64,000 nucleotides of DNA from Forficula auricularia. Taxonomy: Eukaryota > Arthropoda > Insecta > Dermaptera > Forficulidae. Below are positions 42,288 through 52,589 of the stretch, piece after piece (within the stretch, counting starts at the first letter, position 1; the number at the start of each line of letters is the position of its first letter). The position numbers and the translations under genes were made by a program. The notes under the pieces are model-generated. The model did no database searches. It was not told the origin of the DNA and worked only from the letters and a program-made list of their open reading frames with translations. The stretch lies in NCBI GenBank assembly GCA_024734495.1, contig JALMQS010000089.1, forward strand, positions 4,602,586-4,666,585. The letters run 5' to 3'.

Positions 42288-42925
42288 GATTTTAAGTCGA
42301 TTCTTCCACGTTTTCAGTAGAAGTTGCCATTAATAGTCAAAATATCAAAAATGGAATGCAATAAGGTTATTCCGCTAGTATTAGATAAGAATTGATCGTT
42401 ATTTTTTATTTTAAGCTGATTCAGCAATGGTTACCAATAATAATCAAAGCCAGAAAATCATAAGATGGTGTCATCTATTAAATCCAATGGAATGGAATAT
42501 TTTTAATTATATGTCAGAGGGGTTGTTTTTCACCCCTTCGGGAATCGAACCCGAGTGCCAGTAACAGCAATCCGGGCCACCTGGCTCATCTGCAGGATGC
42601 GAACCTCTCTGACATATAATTAAAAATATTCCATTCCATCGGATTTAATAGATGACACCATCTTATGATTTTCTAGTAAATTTGAATTTATTACCATCGG
42701 CAAATTAATATCTTTCATAATAATTAAAGCGTCAACAATCTAATGTAGAATTGTTATTCCACGAGTATTAGATGAGAATCGATGGCTATTTTTGATTTTA
42801 AGTCGATTCCTCCATGTCTTCAGCAATGGTTACTAATAATAACCGAAACGTCAAAAATCCAATGTAGAATAGTTATTCCTCGACTATTAAATGAGAATCG
42901 ATCATTATTTTTGAATTAAAGTCAA
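42288..42925. repeat. Degenerate ~120-bp tandem repeat split by a palindrome
   Basis: About four imperfect units share 'tttttgattttaagtcgatt', 'cttcagcaatggtta' and 'attagatgagaatcgat'. The unit array is interrupted by the palindrome at 42449-42676. Confidence 0.65.
42449..42676. repeat. Palindrome with a tRNA-like core, second example
   Basis: Arms 42449-42525 and 42599-42676 are near-perfect inverted copies. The ~73-bp centre, read on the minus strand, holds GGGTTCGATTCCC, a perfect pol III B box, after GGTGGCCCGG and TACTGGCAC, similar to the 34601-34899 core. Confidence 0.85.
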
Positions 42926-42940
42926 CATGAACTCTAAATT

Positions 42941-44020
42941 GCAAGTTTTTATTTATTTATTACAGTTTAAAGGGCGCCTCGACTGCGTGGTCATTTGCGC
43001 CACAGATATTAAATGCGTTATATTTTCAATTTTTAAATTTCTTTTACATGTTTGGTTTTATAGTTAAATATAAAAGTGAGAACTCAGATATTATCATAAA
43101 TGTTAATGACTCTCAAAAACTCGAACAAATTATCATATCCTTCCTCATTTTCGAGTATTTGTTTTAAGTCTTTGTTCCCCATTGAATGACATTTTCTTTC
43201 CCTTGCGTAAATTGGGCATTCCACTAATACATGATTTACATTTATCCTAACTTTGCAAGCTGGACAAATCGGTGGGTCATCCTTGTTCATTAGATGGCCG
43301 TGGGCGAATAAGCAATGTCCCAATCTTAGGCGGGTCAATTTAACTTGCTCTTTTCTACTTAGATCTGAAGTTGATATGGAACCAATGATGGGTTTTATCA
43401 TCTTTAAATAGTTATTAGTAACTTTTTCCCATTCTAGCTTCCAGTTACTTATAGTTTTGGTTTTAACAAAATTTTTAATGTCTTCAGGCAGATTTTCTGT
43501 GAAGTCATAATTTTGTTTATTGGCTCCCCTTTTCGCCTGTTCGTCAACAAGCTCATTACCTGGGATGCATTTATGGCTGGGAACCCACATAAAGTGGATT
43601 ATTTTCCCTCTTAGAATAAAATTATGAAAGGATAAATGTATTTTCTGTATGAGTGGATGCTGAGTGTTATAATTTTGGATTGTAGAAAGAGCACTAAGCG
43701 AATCGGAGATTATAAGAAATTTATTGTTTGGGTGATGACTGAGGGTTGACATTACTAGTTCAATAGCTTTGATTTCAGCATTGTATATGTTTGTTACAGA
43801 AGATAATTTGAAATTTCTCTCTGATTCTTCAATTTTAAAAGCACATCCTACCTTATTTTCAAGTTTGGACCCGTCTGTAAATATTAGAGAATAATTTTCG
43901 AATTTAGAAATTATATTATAAAAAGCCTGTACATACATGCAAGGGCTGGTCGTTTTCTTATTAAAATTGAGAAGCTCCCATATACAATTTGGCTTTTCTA
44001 TAAGCAATGTGATATCTAAT
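42941..44020 (-). mobile_element. LINE 3' part with intact RNase H ORF
   Basis: A 5'-truncated LINE on the minus strand. Its 3' UTR runs from 43083 to an AATAAATAAA tail at about 42941-42958. The coding part is 43084-44007 plus a few codons upstream. Confidence 0.85.
43084..44007 (-). CDS. LINE RNase H and C-terminal zinc-finger region
   Basis: A 307-codon frame without stops encodes the end of a LINE ORF2. RNase H catalytic residues are visible: FTDGSKLE (~41), YNAEIKAIELV (~76), ISDSLSALS (~99), and NELVDEQAK (~151), plus VPSHKCIPGNE. After a linker comes a zinc motif CPACKVRINVNHVLVEC, found in I/LOA/R1-type LINEs. RNase H removes RNA during target-primed reverse transcription. The RT and endonuclease are missing, so it is a 5'-truncated copy, and the start is arbitrary (the frame stays open to ~44020). 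It is the best-preserved coding segment here. Confidence 0.9.
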   Translation of the reverse strand: MLIEKPNCIWELLNFNKKTTSPCMYVQAFYNIISKFENYSLIFTDGSKLENKVGCAFKIEESERNFKLSSVTNIYNAEIKAIELVMSTLSHHPNNKFLIISDSLSALSTIQNYNTQHPLIQKIHLSFHNFILRGKIIHFMWVPSHKCIPGNELVDEQAKRGANKQNYDFTENLPEDIKNFVKTKTISNWKLEWEKVTNNYLKMIKPIIGSISTSDLSRKEQVKLTRLRLGHCLFAHGHLMNKDDPPICPACKVRINVNHVLVECPIYARERKCHSMGNKDLKQILENEEGYDNLFEFLRVINIYDNI

Positions 44021-44037
44021 TAATAATAAAGGAATAA

Positions 44038-44100
44038 ACATATTAATATTTCAAATGAATTTGGATAAAGTTTAGCAACGATCCGTTTCAGTTTATTTTC
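44038..44100 (-). repeat. Family A copy 6, 5' end only
   Basis: Reverse of the first ~60 bp of family A, including ACTTTATCC and AACGGATCGTTGCTAAAC. Confidence 0.8.
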
Positions 44101-44434
44101 TATTAATTATGTAATCTAATAGATGACACTTCCTTATTATTTTATAAGAAAATTTAAATCTATTTATATCGGCAACTTGAAATTTCTTTCATGTTCTTTT
44201 TATTGATTGATTTCAAGCAATAGGCGTCAAATACTCTTTCGAATAATTTTCAAAAAAAAAATATCATCTTTAAAAAGAGGAGTGAGATTTGAGAAGAGAA
44301 ACTCTGCCCGCCCCAATAGCCTTTGTGTATACTTTCTATATCCAGTTGATGTTATCTTGGAGAATAACTTTGTGTGTCGGGGCTGTGGAAATGGAATCAA
44401 CTTGGCAAAACGAGGTGGTTCTTTTTTGTACTGA
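44101..44434. repeat. Dispersed repeat, partly like 42640-42730
   Basis: 44110-44200 resembles the sequence right of the tRNA-core palindrome ('taatagatgacac', 'atcggcaa.tt', 'tttcat'). No gene is recognised. Confidence 0.45.
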
Positions 44435-44677
44435 ATGGATCAAGTAAGTATTTTGGTGAGTTATGGTCCGAGTTTAAGAAAACTTGCCGCAAAAGAAGAA
44501 GAAGAAGCGTTAGTTGATGACTCCATTCCACTTGTGGCTCCTGCCCCCCACGGAGGCCTTTTGCTAAATTTCAATTCTTTTATGAATTTTTCACACTCAT
44601 TTGAAAAAGTGGAGAATTTTTCTTCTAAAATCTCTGATGTAATCAAACAGAAATTGTTCGAGGAAAAAAAGGATTGA
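44435..44677 (+). CDS. Unidentified 80-codon ORF
   Basis: The frame reads MDQVSILVSYGPSLRKLAAK, a Glu-rich stretch, then PAPHGGLLLNFNSFMNF and a lysine-rich end. No signal peptide, membrane segment or known motif is visible. The base use is slightly more even than the surrounding DNA. I cannot assign a function and it may be chance. Confidence 0.2.
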   Translation: MDQVSILVSYGPSLRKLAAKEEEEALVDDSIPLVAPAPHGGLLLNFNSFMNFSHSFEKVENFSSKISDVIKQKLFEEKKD

Positions 44678-44839
44678 AGAAAAATTCTAATAAATTTTGA
44701 AAATTAAAAGAAAGAAAGATTTAAATTCACTGTGTTGACTATTAACTATAGGTAGTTCTTTAAAACTGTTTATAAAACCAAATTTTAATAATCAAGGCGA
44801 CTAAATGCATACATACTCGTAGATAAAATAACTGAATAG

Positions 44840-45010
44840 GTATGTATCTATTCTTATTAAACGAGCAAAAATTGTTTATTTATACATATTTTACACAAGT
44901 TTTGAGAATGAGAAAACGATCTGGCTAGGTCTGGACCTGGACAAATTTCATCTTAATTGATCTTTTCTTAAAGTAATTATTGATAGATGAAAATCTCAAT
45001 AAAAATGTTT
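44840..45010 (-). repeat. Family H partial copy
   Basis: Starts with TATTAAACGAGCAAAAATTG (reverse of the family H end) and continues to 'gatgaaaatctcaataaaaa'. Confidence 0.75.
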
Positions 45011-45039
45011 GTTTACATTTATTTCAATTATCTTTTTAT

Positions 45040-45290
45040 TTTTAATTGTTTTTTTTTAATTTTAAAACCCTCTAATAGGTTATAGCAGATATTGTTATAT
45101 ATTAGAATTTGCCAATTTAATTGATTAAAATTCCTAAAACAATTACAAAATATATTATCGCAAGCTAGAAGATCAAGTACAGTCGATGGTGGGGGAAGTA
45201 ATCTCCGAAATCGAAGCCTCAAATACAATGTGCATATACATTATTTCATGAAAAAAATTGCTTCAATAAAATTATTTATTATTTATTTTG
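45040..45290 (+). mobile_element. Second copy of the 33945-type short element
   Basis: CGATGGTGGGGGAAGT and ATCTCCGAAATCGAAGCC match the insertion at 33945-34174, and the A-rich tail follows. It keeps GAAA where the other has GGAA. The left boundary is uncertain. Confidence 0.5.
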
Positions 45291-45692
45291 TTTTTCGAGG
45301 GGGGGGGTTCCCATGGGGCGTGTAATAAATATATATATATTTGTATTTTTTTTAATTTGGTTACGAAGAAAATCGCCAATGTTCTAAGAGAGCCGAATAA
45401 ATTATAATTTAATAAAATGTTCACAAATGCCAAAATCTCGTAACTACCATTTAGAATTACACGATTTTCATGTTTTTTTTTTGCTATAATGATAACTGAG
45501 GGCTTCTGCCACTTGGAAGTATACGAGATAACTTTATTTTTCTTCAATTTGAAGAAGTCATTATCAATTAATTATTATGCAATAACAACAAAAAATTTTA
45601 TTCACGTTGAATGGTAAATCAGTTTTTTGAACGTACACTAAGGAAACTTTGTAGTTTTGGAGTTTAATTTAGGTATTTTATCTTGTTTTAGA
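45291..45692. other. No gene seen
   Basis: Contains a run of G (45299-45307) and AT-rich DNA; the ORF at 45272-45547 has no recognised motif. Confidence 0.35.
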
Positions 45693-46115
45693 TTTTTACT
45701 TTACCATACAGGGTATGGTCAAGTATTATAATCGTGCATGAAAAAAGTGTTTTCTTTTGCTTCTTTTTTTTTTGAAATATGTCAAAAACGGCTGAAACTA
45801 TTTTGATTAAAAAAATATGACAAAACCATGGCATTTCGCTTTACAAAAAAGCAAAAATAAGTGAACATCGAAAAAATTATATTTTTCGAGATAATAACTG
45901 TTTTGTCAAAATGTCTGTTAGTACCTACTTACGTACGTTACCAAATTTTTGTGGACAAGCTAGCTCAAAAACTAGTGTGAATATCGAAACCAAATTTCAC
46001 ACTTAGTTTTGGTCCATTTAGATTAAGAGCTGATTAGATTTTGGTTTGAAATCAACTCAAAATGAAAGGAAGGGGAGGGGGGGGTTAAAAATTAAAATTA
46101 TAAGATTTTCAAACT
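45693..46115 (-). repeat. Family I (HINE-like) copy 4, 3' half
   Basis: Reverse copy beginning TTTTTACTTTACCATACAGG and running to the G-rich middle. It faces copy 5, forming a ~1.1-kb inverted pair. Confidence 0.85.
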
Positions 46116-46130
46116 AAAACAAACAAACAA

Positions 46131-46815
46131 ATAAGCTGACGTGTTCTAATGTGGCCATCCACTTGACTTTACCATATAACCTGGCGCTTAAAATTATTTA
46201 TAATCATGTATGGGGGAGTTAGTTTCTGCAATTTTATACTTCTGGGGTCCCACTGATTATGTATACAAAATTTGGTTGCGTTTGGTAAATGGCCAAGATT
46301 TTCATTTTTTGACCCTACGCCCCCCCCCCCGTTTTGGGAGGTTAGTTTTTGCATTTTTAGACTTCTGGGGTCCACTGATTATGTATACAACATTTGGTTG
46401 AGTTTGCTCAAATGGCTTGGATTTTTAATTTTTAACCCCCTTCACCCCCTTTAATTTTGGGTCGATATGCACCAAAATCTAAATTGACTAAAACTACGTG
46501 TGAAATTTGGTTTTTATATTCAGACTAGTTTTTGAGGAAGCTCGTTTACAAAAATTTGGTAACGCACAGAATAACGGACAACCAGACAATCAGACAGACC
46601 AAGAGACAGACATTTTGACAAAACAATTATTATCTCGAAAAATATAATTTTTTCCATCTTTACTTATTAGAGCTTATTTGTAGAGCCAAATACCATGGTT
46701 TCGTCCTATTTTTTTAATCAAAATATTTTCAGCCGTTTTTGAGATATTTCGAAAAAAGAAGGAAAAAAACACTTTATTCATGCACGATTACAATACTTGA
46801 CCATACCCTGTATGT
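46131..46815 (+). repeat. Family I (HINE-like) copy 5, full length
   Basis: Starts AATAAGCTGACGTG, has ACTTTACCATAT near 46166, the duplicated 'gttagtttttgcatttttagac' modules given here as GTTAGTTTTTGCATT, an ACCAGACAATCAGACAGACC microsatellite and the 3' hairpin CCATACCCTGTATG. Confidence 0.88.
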
Positions 46816-47162
46816 ACTATAAAATGAACCTATAATAAAAAAGAAGGTTATTAATTTTTTTTGGGGGGCAAAATTTGGGAGGGGGGAATTCAAAAAAATA
46901 GAACTATCAATATAAGTCTTAGACCGTTTAATGGAAGACGAAATTTCACAGAAAAATAGATATTATTATGATTATTATTTTTTGTTTATAATGATACTGA
47001 TACAAGAAGAAGTTGCACCAAAAAGGTACAACCTCTGTAGTCTACGATGGTCCCTTGTGTCGTGAAAATAGGAAGAGATTAATTGCTAATGAGCCCGAAA
47101 TTAAGAGGTGGGTCGTAAATAATTATACATTATTTTATTATTTATTATTACATTATTTCATT
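46816..47162 (-). repeat. CR1/Jockey-like LINE tail and low-complexity DNA
   Basis: 46985-47060 matches 2635-2710, the 3' tail of the minus-strand CR1/Jockey-like element. ATT microsatellite surrounds it. Confidence 0.6.
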
Positions 47163-47510
47163 ATTATTTATCCTTGTTGAGGTTTTGACCAGGTTCCCTT
47201 AACTTCCCTTAACCCTTATGGGAAATGTCGGGATGGCTCCTGGTATCGGGCTTTTGCGCGGAATTATTTAAATTACGTTTTGTCTTTTGATGGAAATCTA
47301 TGATCATGTTATTTGTTAATGAGCATACATTTCTATTTATTTTTTATTTTTCTTGTTTGTTAATTGCTAATTTCTTTTTAATTGATTTGTATTTATGTTT
47401 ATTAATTTCTATAGTGAATTTGTATTGATATTTTGTTGACCTAGCCGCCGAGGACTTGTGCCTCTAATAGGTAGAATATTAAAGAATTATTTATTTATTT
47501 ATTTATTAAA
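47163..47510 (+). mobile_element. 3' UTR of the LINE found at 53701-54717
   Basis: It matches 54370-54720 over ~350 bp: 'ttgaggttttgaccaggtt', CTCCTGGTATCGGG, GAGGACTTGTGCCTC, and ends in an ATTT tail. The coding part is missing through 5' truncation. Confidence 0.82.
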
Positions 47511-48194
47511 TATTAAATATAAGACATGGAGCCTGGTGTATATTAAAGTCATGTGGATGGCCTCATCAGTTTGGGCTGCAAATTTTACAAAAAGCCTTGT
47601 CATTGGTGCAGCTTTGTCAACAAAACCTATTATTGTTCCGTTTATTATGCGCTTGTAGATTTTGCTCATTGGACATTGTGTATATGCAGAATTTAAAAAA
47701 AGTCTGATTATTCAAAGCAGAGACCACCTTACATTCCTTAAAAATGAAAATGAAGAAATATTATTTTATTTTATATTTTTTAGGAAAAGTTTAATTAAAA
47801 AGTTCTAGAACATTTATTTATTTGAGATAAAATTATGTATCTCTTGTATGGAAGGCGAGATATTGGAATGATCAAAACTTTGTGTCTCTCGTTCGAGTAT
47901 TGGTGGGCGCTTTCAATTAATTAATAAAAGTATTCGGGCACAAACCCCAGGCAGCCAGCTATACGCCTATATGCCTGATCCTTGAGGTTGGCATTTAACC
48001 TCAATGCTCTCGAAATACAAAATTAGAGTGTGGTTGCAAGTGGAGTGGTTTTGTTCTTTCTTTTGAAAACCATTGACAATACTGCTCGTTCAATCAATAC
48101 TACTATCCATAATTGAGAAGCTTAATTTCAAAAGATAATGTATAAAATTAAAGAAATCTCATCTAGCTCCGAAGTGCCGATGTATAAATTGTAG
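47511..48194. other. No gene seen
   Basis: Unrecognised DNA. 47990-48010 has a short inverted AGGTTGGCATTTAACCTC. Confidence 0.3.
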
Positions 48195-48785
48195 ATTCTT
48201 TCTGGATGTCACTGAAACCCTAATGAAAAAGCTGAAGTAACTGAGTGGACTGTATGTATGTTAATTGTTCTCGATACTTAGGTATTAAAAGGGAGGTATA
48301 TTTTATTTTTTATTTTAATAAATTATAAAGCCATAAATTAGTTATATTTATAATTTAATAGAGATGATCATTGAGGAAATATTTAGATATGTTGAATGTA
48401 GTAGGCTGATTTTCAATAAGGTTTGCAGTCGTCCAAATGCAAGCTGCTTTTGTAGACAATCCTTTTCAATCCTTTTTCCAGTTATAACAGATTCGAAATC
48501 TGGTTTCAAGATTTAATTATTATAAGAGAAGGCCCAGTAGAGATCTCTTATCCAGGTAACTTGAACACTAAAATGGCTGAACGAATTTCTTTATAGTGAA
48601 ACTAATACTCAATATACTGTTTCCTATCCAATTTGCAAGCAAGTGTGCAAGGCAAGGTAAAATTTCCAACTGAACTGGCTTGCTCTGTTTACATACTAAC
48701 TCGAAGTAGGCCCGCCAGAGGATAGAGCTTCGCTCTTTTATAAAATAAAAAATACTAAAATTTGAATTTTAGACAGATAATAAAG
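48195..48785 (-). mobile_element. Family B interspersed element, copy 2
   Basis: Reversed relative to 7919-8560, with shared CGAAGCTC, GGCCCGCCAGAGG-type and TTATAAGAGAAGGCC phrases. It has only one copy of the ~45-bp internal repeat found doubled in copy 1. Confidence 0.75.
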
Positions 48786-48889
48786 ACATTTTTTGTAAAA
48801 AATGAGAAATCCCCATTTCATATAATAGAGTAAGATTCCAGCGACCCCAGACCTACGTCATAGTATAAAGTCTAAGATTTTTTTCTGTC

Positions 48890-49013
48890 TCTGTGGAATA
48901 TAGTAGGTTAGAACGTATTGGTATTAGCTAGTTTGTTTCAGGGGGCTTTGGCAGATAACAGTTATCTAAGAGGTGGGAAAACGTTTCCCAACTACGTCTT
49001 AGTATCAAAGCCA
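48890..49013 (+). repeat. Family K direct repeat, left copy
   Basis: ~125 bp from TATAGTAGGTTAGAAC to CAAAGCCAGTTTT, repeated at 49605-49737, flanking family I copy 6. Confidence 0.75.
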
Positions 49014-49592
49014 GTTTTTACATTAGCATACAGGGTATGCTCAAGTATTGTAATCGTGCATGAAAAAAGCGTTTTTTTCCTTTTTTTTTCAAAATATCTC
49101 AAAAACGGCAGAAACTATTTTGATTAAAAAAATTGAACGAAACCATAGCCTTTTTCTCTACAAAAAAGCTCTAATAAGTGAACATCGAAAAAATTATATT
49201 TTTCGAGATAATAACTGTTTTGTCAAAATGTCTGTTAGTCTGTGCGTTACCAAATTATTTTGGACGACCTAGCTCAAAAACTAGTGTGAATTTCGAAACC
49301 AAATTTCATACGTAGTTTTGGTCCATTGAGATTAAGAGCTGTATAGATTTTGGTGCATATCGACTCAAAATTAAGGGGGTGGAGGGGGGTTAAAAATTAA
49401 AAATCTAGCCCATTTGAGCAAACTCAACCAAATTTTGTATACATAATCAGTGGGCCCCCAGGAGTCTAAAAATGCAAAAACTATCCCCCCTACATGAATA
49501 TAAATAATTTTATTAAATATTAAATATAAGTGAGGGGCCAGGTTGTATGGTAATGTCAAGTGGATGGCCACATCAGAATACGTCAGCTTATT
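49014..49592 (-). repeat. Family I (HINE-like) copy 6
   Basis: Reverse copy: starts with the 3' hairpin (CATACAGGGTATG) and ends near 49592 with GTCAAGTGGATGGCCACATC and GCTTATT, the 5' end. The CAGA microsatellite is absent (short form). The 66- and 70-codon ORFs are repeat shadows. Confidence 0.85.
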
Positions 49593-49604
49593 TCTATAGG
49601 TGTG

Positions 49605-49737
49605 GACTATAGTAGGTTAGAACTTGGAATGGGTTTTAGCTAGCTTGGGTCAGGGGGGCTTTGGGAGATAACAGTTACCTAAAAGTGAAAAAATGTTGCC
49701 CAACTACGTAATAGTAGCAAAGCCAGTTTTTTAATAT
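49605..49737 (+). repeat. Family K direct repeat, right copy
   Basis: Matches 48890-49013 with moderate divergence (TATAGTAGGTTAGAAC to CAAAGCCAGTTTT). Confidence 0.75.
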
Positions 49738-49914
49738 GTCTTACAGGATAGTATTAGCGACCTACAATTACTATTGCCAGACACTCTCCGCAGGTCCTAG
49801 CTGTAGCCAGAAGTTTAAAAAAAGCAGAAGCTGAATTCCTCTCCATTACTTAATTATATACATATACAGCCATCAAAATTGTATCAGCTTAAAAAAAAAA
49901 TTTAATGCCCTCAA

Positions 49915-50070
49915 GATACTTGAGGAGAGGGGAAAACCTAGATCGGAGTATTTTCCTCAGATAATGAAAGATATGGAATGTGAAACTTTTAGAGAAGTGG
50001 AAGAGCATCGGATAGAGTTCGTTGGAGGCGGCTGTTTTCGTCAAACCAGACTTGTATAGTTGATAATAAT
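49915..50070 (+). mobile_element. 3' tail of a diverged RTE-like LINE
   Basis: The frame reads ERGKPRSEYFPQIMKDMEC, then ETFREVEEHRIEF and a QTRLV end, corresponding to the GRGRPRLEYFNQIIGDMGC end of the RTE copies. The tail is TGATAATAATGA. Confidence 0.65.
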
Positions 50071-50267
50071 GAAAATAAATATAAATTTGGGATTTCTATA
50101 CCTTCGACAAGATCGTTGATTCTCATATAGCTCGTGTCCCCGCTAATGATAACACTGCTCAAGCAGTGGTTTTGTTGTCCTTGATATAAAAAATAATTTC
50201 TTCAATAGAATATTAAATTTGATCAAAATTGGTTATAAGCCATTTTCAAGATAATTAGAAATAAAAT

Positions 50268-50966
50268 AAAATAAACAAGAATAAAACCAAGGTCCTAGTA
50301 TGTACAAAAAAAAGAACAAACGAGACAGGAATGCATCAAAATTAACCAAGAAAACCTAGAAGGAGTTAAAGAATTCCGCTACCTAGGAAGTAAAATAACA
50401 TGGGATGGGAGGAGCGAAAACGAAATTAAATCAAGAATTGCCCAAGCAAAAATGGGGTTTAATTCAAAACAAAAACTACTATGCTCCTCCTCAATCAGCT
50501 TAGCAAACAGGAAGTTGCTATTGAAGACATATGTATGGAGCATAGCCATGTACGGGTGTGAAACCTGGACAATTGGAAAAGCGGAGAGAAAGAGATTGGA
50601 GGCTTTCGAAATGTGGTGCTACAGAAGAATGATGAATATCAAATGGATGGATAAAATTACAAATGAAGAAGTTCTTGGAAGAATCGGAGAAAGAAGAACC
50701 TTGTGGAAGAGTCTGAAGAAGAGAAGAGGTCAGATGATGGGGCACACACTGAGACATGGGGGACTGCTTAGAGTGATATCTTGGAGGAGGTGGGAAAGAA
50801 AAGGGGAAGGGGAAGACCCAGATTAGAATATTTCAACCAAATAATTGGGGATATGGGATGCCAGACATTTAGAGAGGTCAAACAGCTGGCGGGGGACAGA
50901 GTCAGTGGAGACGGATTGTTGCATCAAACCAGTCTTAGGACTGTATACTCAATGATGATGATGACA
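50268..50966 (+). mobile_element. RTE-like LINE, 5'-truncated copy 3
   Basis: The shortest of the three near-identical copies; it starts at the KNKTKVLVCTKKE region and ends in TGATGATGATGA. The flanking 50205-50262 is a scrap of the family A core. A clear target duplication was not seen. Confidence 0.9.
50275..50957 (+). pseudogene. RTE-like reverse transcriptase C-terminus, frameshifted
   Basis: The 50452-50826 frame covers FNSKQKLLCSSSI to the YGCETWT and EAFEMWCYRRMM blocks; a small insertion near 50770-50780 ends that frame, and the native end RGRGRPRLEYFNQIIGD lies in the 50781-50978 frame. Upstream, VLVCTKK is in another frame because of an extra A near 50305. No catalytic FADD is included. 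Confidence 0.85.
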
Positions 50967-51545
50967 GTAGGTACCTAATAATTTCATTATTTAGGACAGG
51001 GTAGCAATTTTCATCATTTAAAAAAAATGCCTTAGAACTATGAAAAAAAAAAAATAGTTTCTGGACCGTCATAAACTGGCCTATCCCAGGTTCACGGTTT
51101 ATTGTTGTGAGACGGGACACACTGTATACATCGGTACGATACATTTAAAAGTTTAAATCTTTAAATAAATATCTCTAGATGTGTCTCTGTCATTTACAGA
51201 CTAGAGCGAATTTAGTTTATTTTATATACCATCTGCGAAGCCTGCCTTCAGCGGGAATCTTACTTGCTATGGGGGCTACACCCCCTGGACTCCGTAGTGG
51301 GTTTTAAAATAATAATTTAAATTCCTTAAGCTTTATAACAGTCAGTTTAGGCGAGTGGTTTAAGGAAAAACAGTCTAATATTCGGATCCTCTACCCGAAC
51401 GATCAATATTTTGAAATAACAAAATCGACCGGATTTATCCCACCCGAAGCTTTTTTTATTTTTGGATAATAAAGGCTATATACAAGATGAAAACGGAATC
51501 CCCATCATCTAAGAAAAATATAGGTTTCTTTTTAAAAAACAGAAT
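50967..51545. other. No gene seen
   Basis: Unrecognised DNA; 51276-51310 shares a phrase with 13285-13325, and 51520-51545 resembles the family F phrase at 63345-63370. Confidence 0.35.
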
Positions 51546-51619
51546 AACTTATGAGGAGAATTTTCTAGGTTAAGTTTCACAAAAAGGAAATATTAAAACA
51601 AATGTATGTTTATTTTGAG

Positions 51620-51673
51620 TTTGATTCACTCGATATATATTTCGGGTTATTAGCCCATCTTCAGGAGTTCAAA
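51620..51673 (-). ncRNA. Hammerhead ribozyme motif (PLE-3 left arm)
   Basis: On the minus strand: CTGAAGA (complement of 51658-51664), stem II GGG/CCC with one extra T, GAAA (complement of 51640-51643), stem III TA/TA around two bases, TC cleavage site, and stem I ACTC/GAGT plus TTTGA/TCAAA with an internal loop. All elements of a type I hammerhead can be drawn. Confidence 0.8.
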
Positions 51674-51898
51674 TAAAAACTGAATACAAATTTGTAAAAA
51701 CGTTTAACAAGTAAAATTTTGAGAGAGAAGAGTATATTCAGAAAGTTTCATCAACAACAAAGAAGTTAAAGTACGTTCAGAAAATACTTTCAATCTTTTT
51801 CTTAAATATAAACAAAATGTTATTATTTAAAATAAAATTAAAAACAAATTAAAATAAAAACAAAAAACAAAATACAAACACAAAATATGTAATCGAAT

Positions 51899-52199
51899 TT
51901 AGGAGCCGATTTTTAATTTAATAATTTTAGCCAAACTAGAATTAATGATTATATCTTTGTCAAAGTCCAATTGATTATTGAGAATATTGAATTTATTCAG
52001 AAGGGCCAATTTAATTTCAGTTGATTCTAGAAGAAGAAGTCTGGGACCACTTGTTTCAAAATGAATTGGGGTAGGATTAGAAGTAGAAGCAGTATGATTT
52101 TTCGAATGTAGGTGAAGAGCGAAAGCAGAGGTAGAATCTGAATTAATATCGTTAGATCTGTTAAGGACTCTAAGAGCATATTCATGTTCAGAATAACGT
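51899..52199 (-). pseudogene. PLE GIY-YIG endonuclease C-terminus (PLE-3 left arm)
   Basis: An open frame without start codon, from the palindrome centre to a TAA at 51899-51901, encodes ~100 residues: YSEHEYALRVLNRSNDINS, then STSAFALHLHSKNH, GPRLLLLESTEIKLAL, and FNILNNQLDFDKDIII. This is the second half of a PLE GIY-YIG domain: EH-A-R, H-L-x3-NH, then the LLES-E-I glutamate. The frame is undamaged but truncated at the palindrome, so the RT is lost. Confidence 0.85.
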
Positions 52200-52589
52200 T
52201 ATTCTGAACATGAATATGCTCTTAGAGTCCTTAACAGATCTAACGATATTAATTCAGATTCTACCTCTGCTTTCGCTCTTCACCTACATTCGAAAAATCA
52301 TACTGCTTCTACTTCTAATCCTACCCCAATTCATTTTGAAAGAAGTGGTCCCAGACTTCTTCTTCTAGTTTTTAAGGAATTTGGTGTTGGTACTTGGTGA
52401 AACATTTTTTAAAATTATTGGATAAAAATACTTGGTAGGTTTCACATTAAGATATAAAAAAATAAAACGAATTTATTTTTGGAGAATCTTTAATCTCGAT
52501 ATATATATTTCGGGTGAGAAGTCTATTTTGTTTAATTTTGAATGGTCTTCTGAGAAATGAGAATTTACACACAAAACTTAGACTTCTCT

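Noticed and set aside
44435..44677. Possible small host gene
   Set aside because: No domain, start context or homology could be supported from sequence alone.
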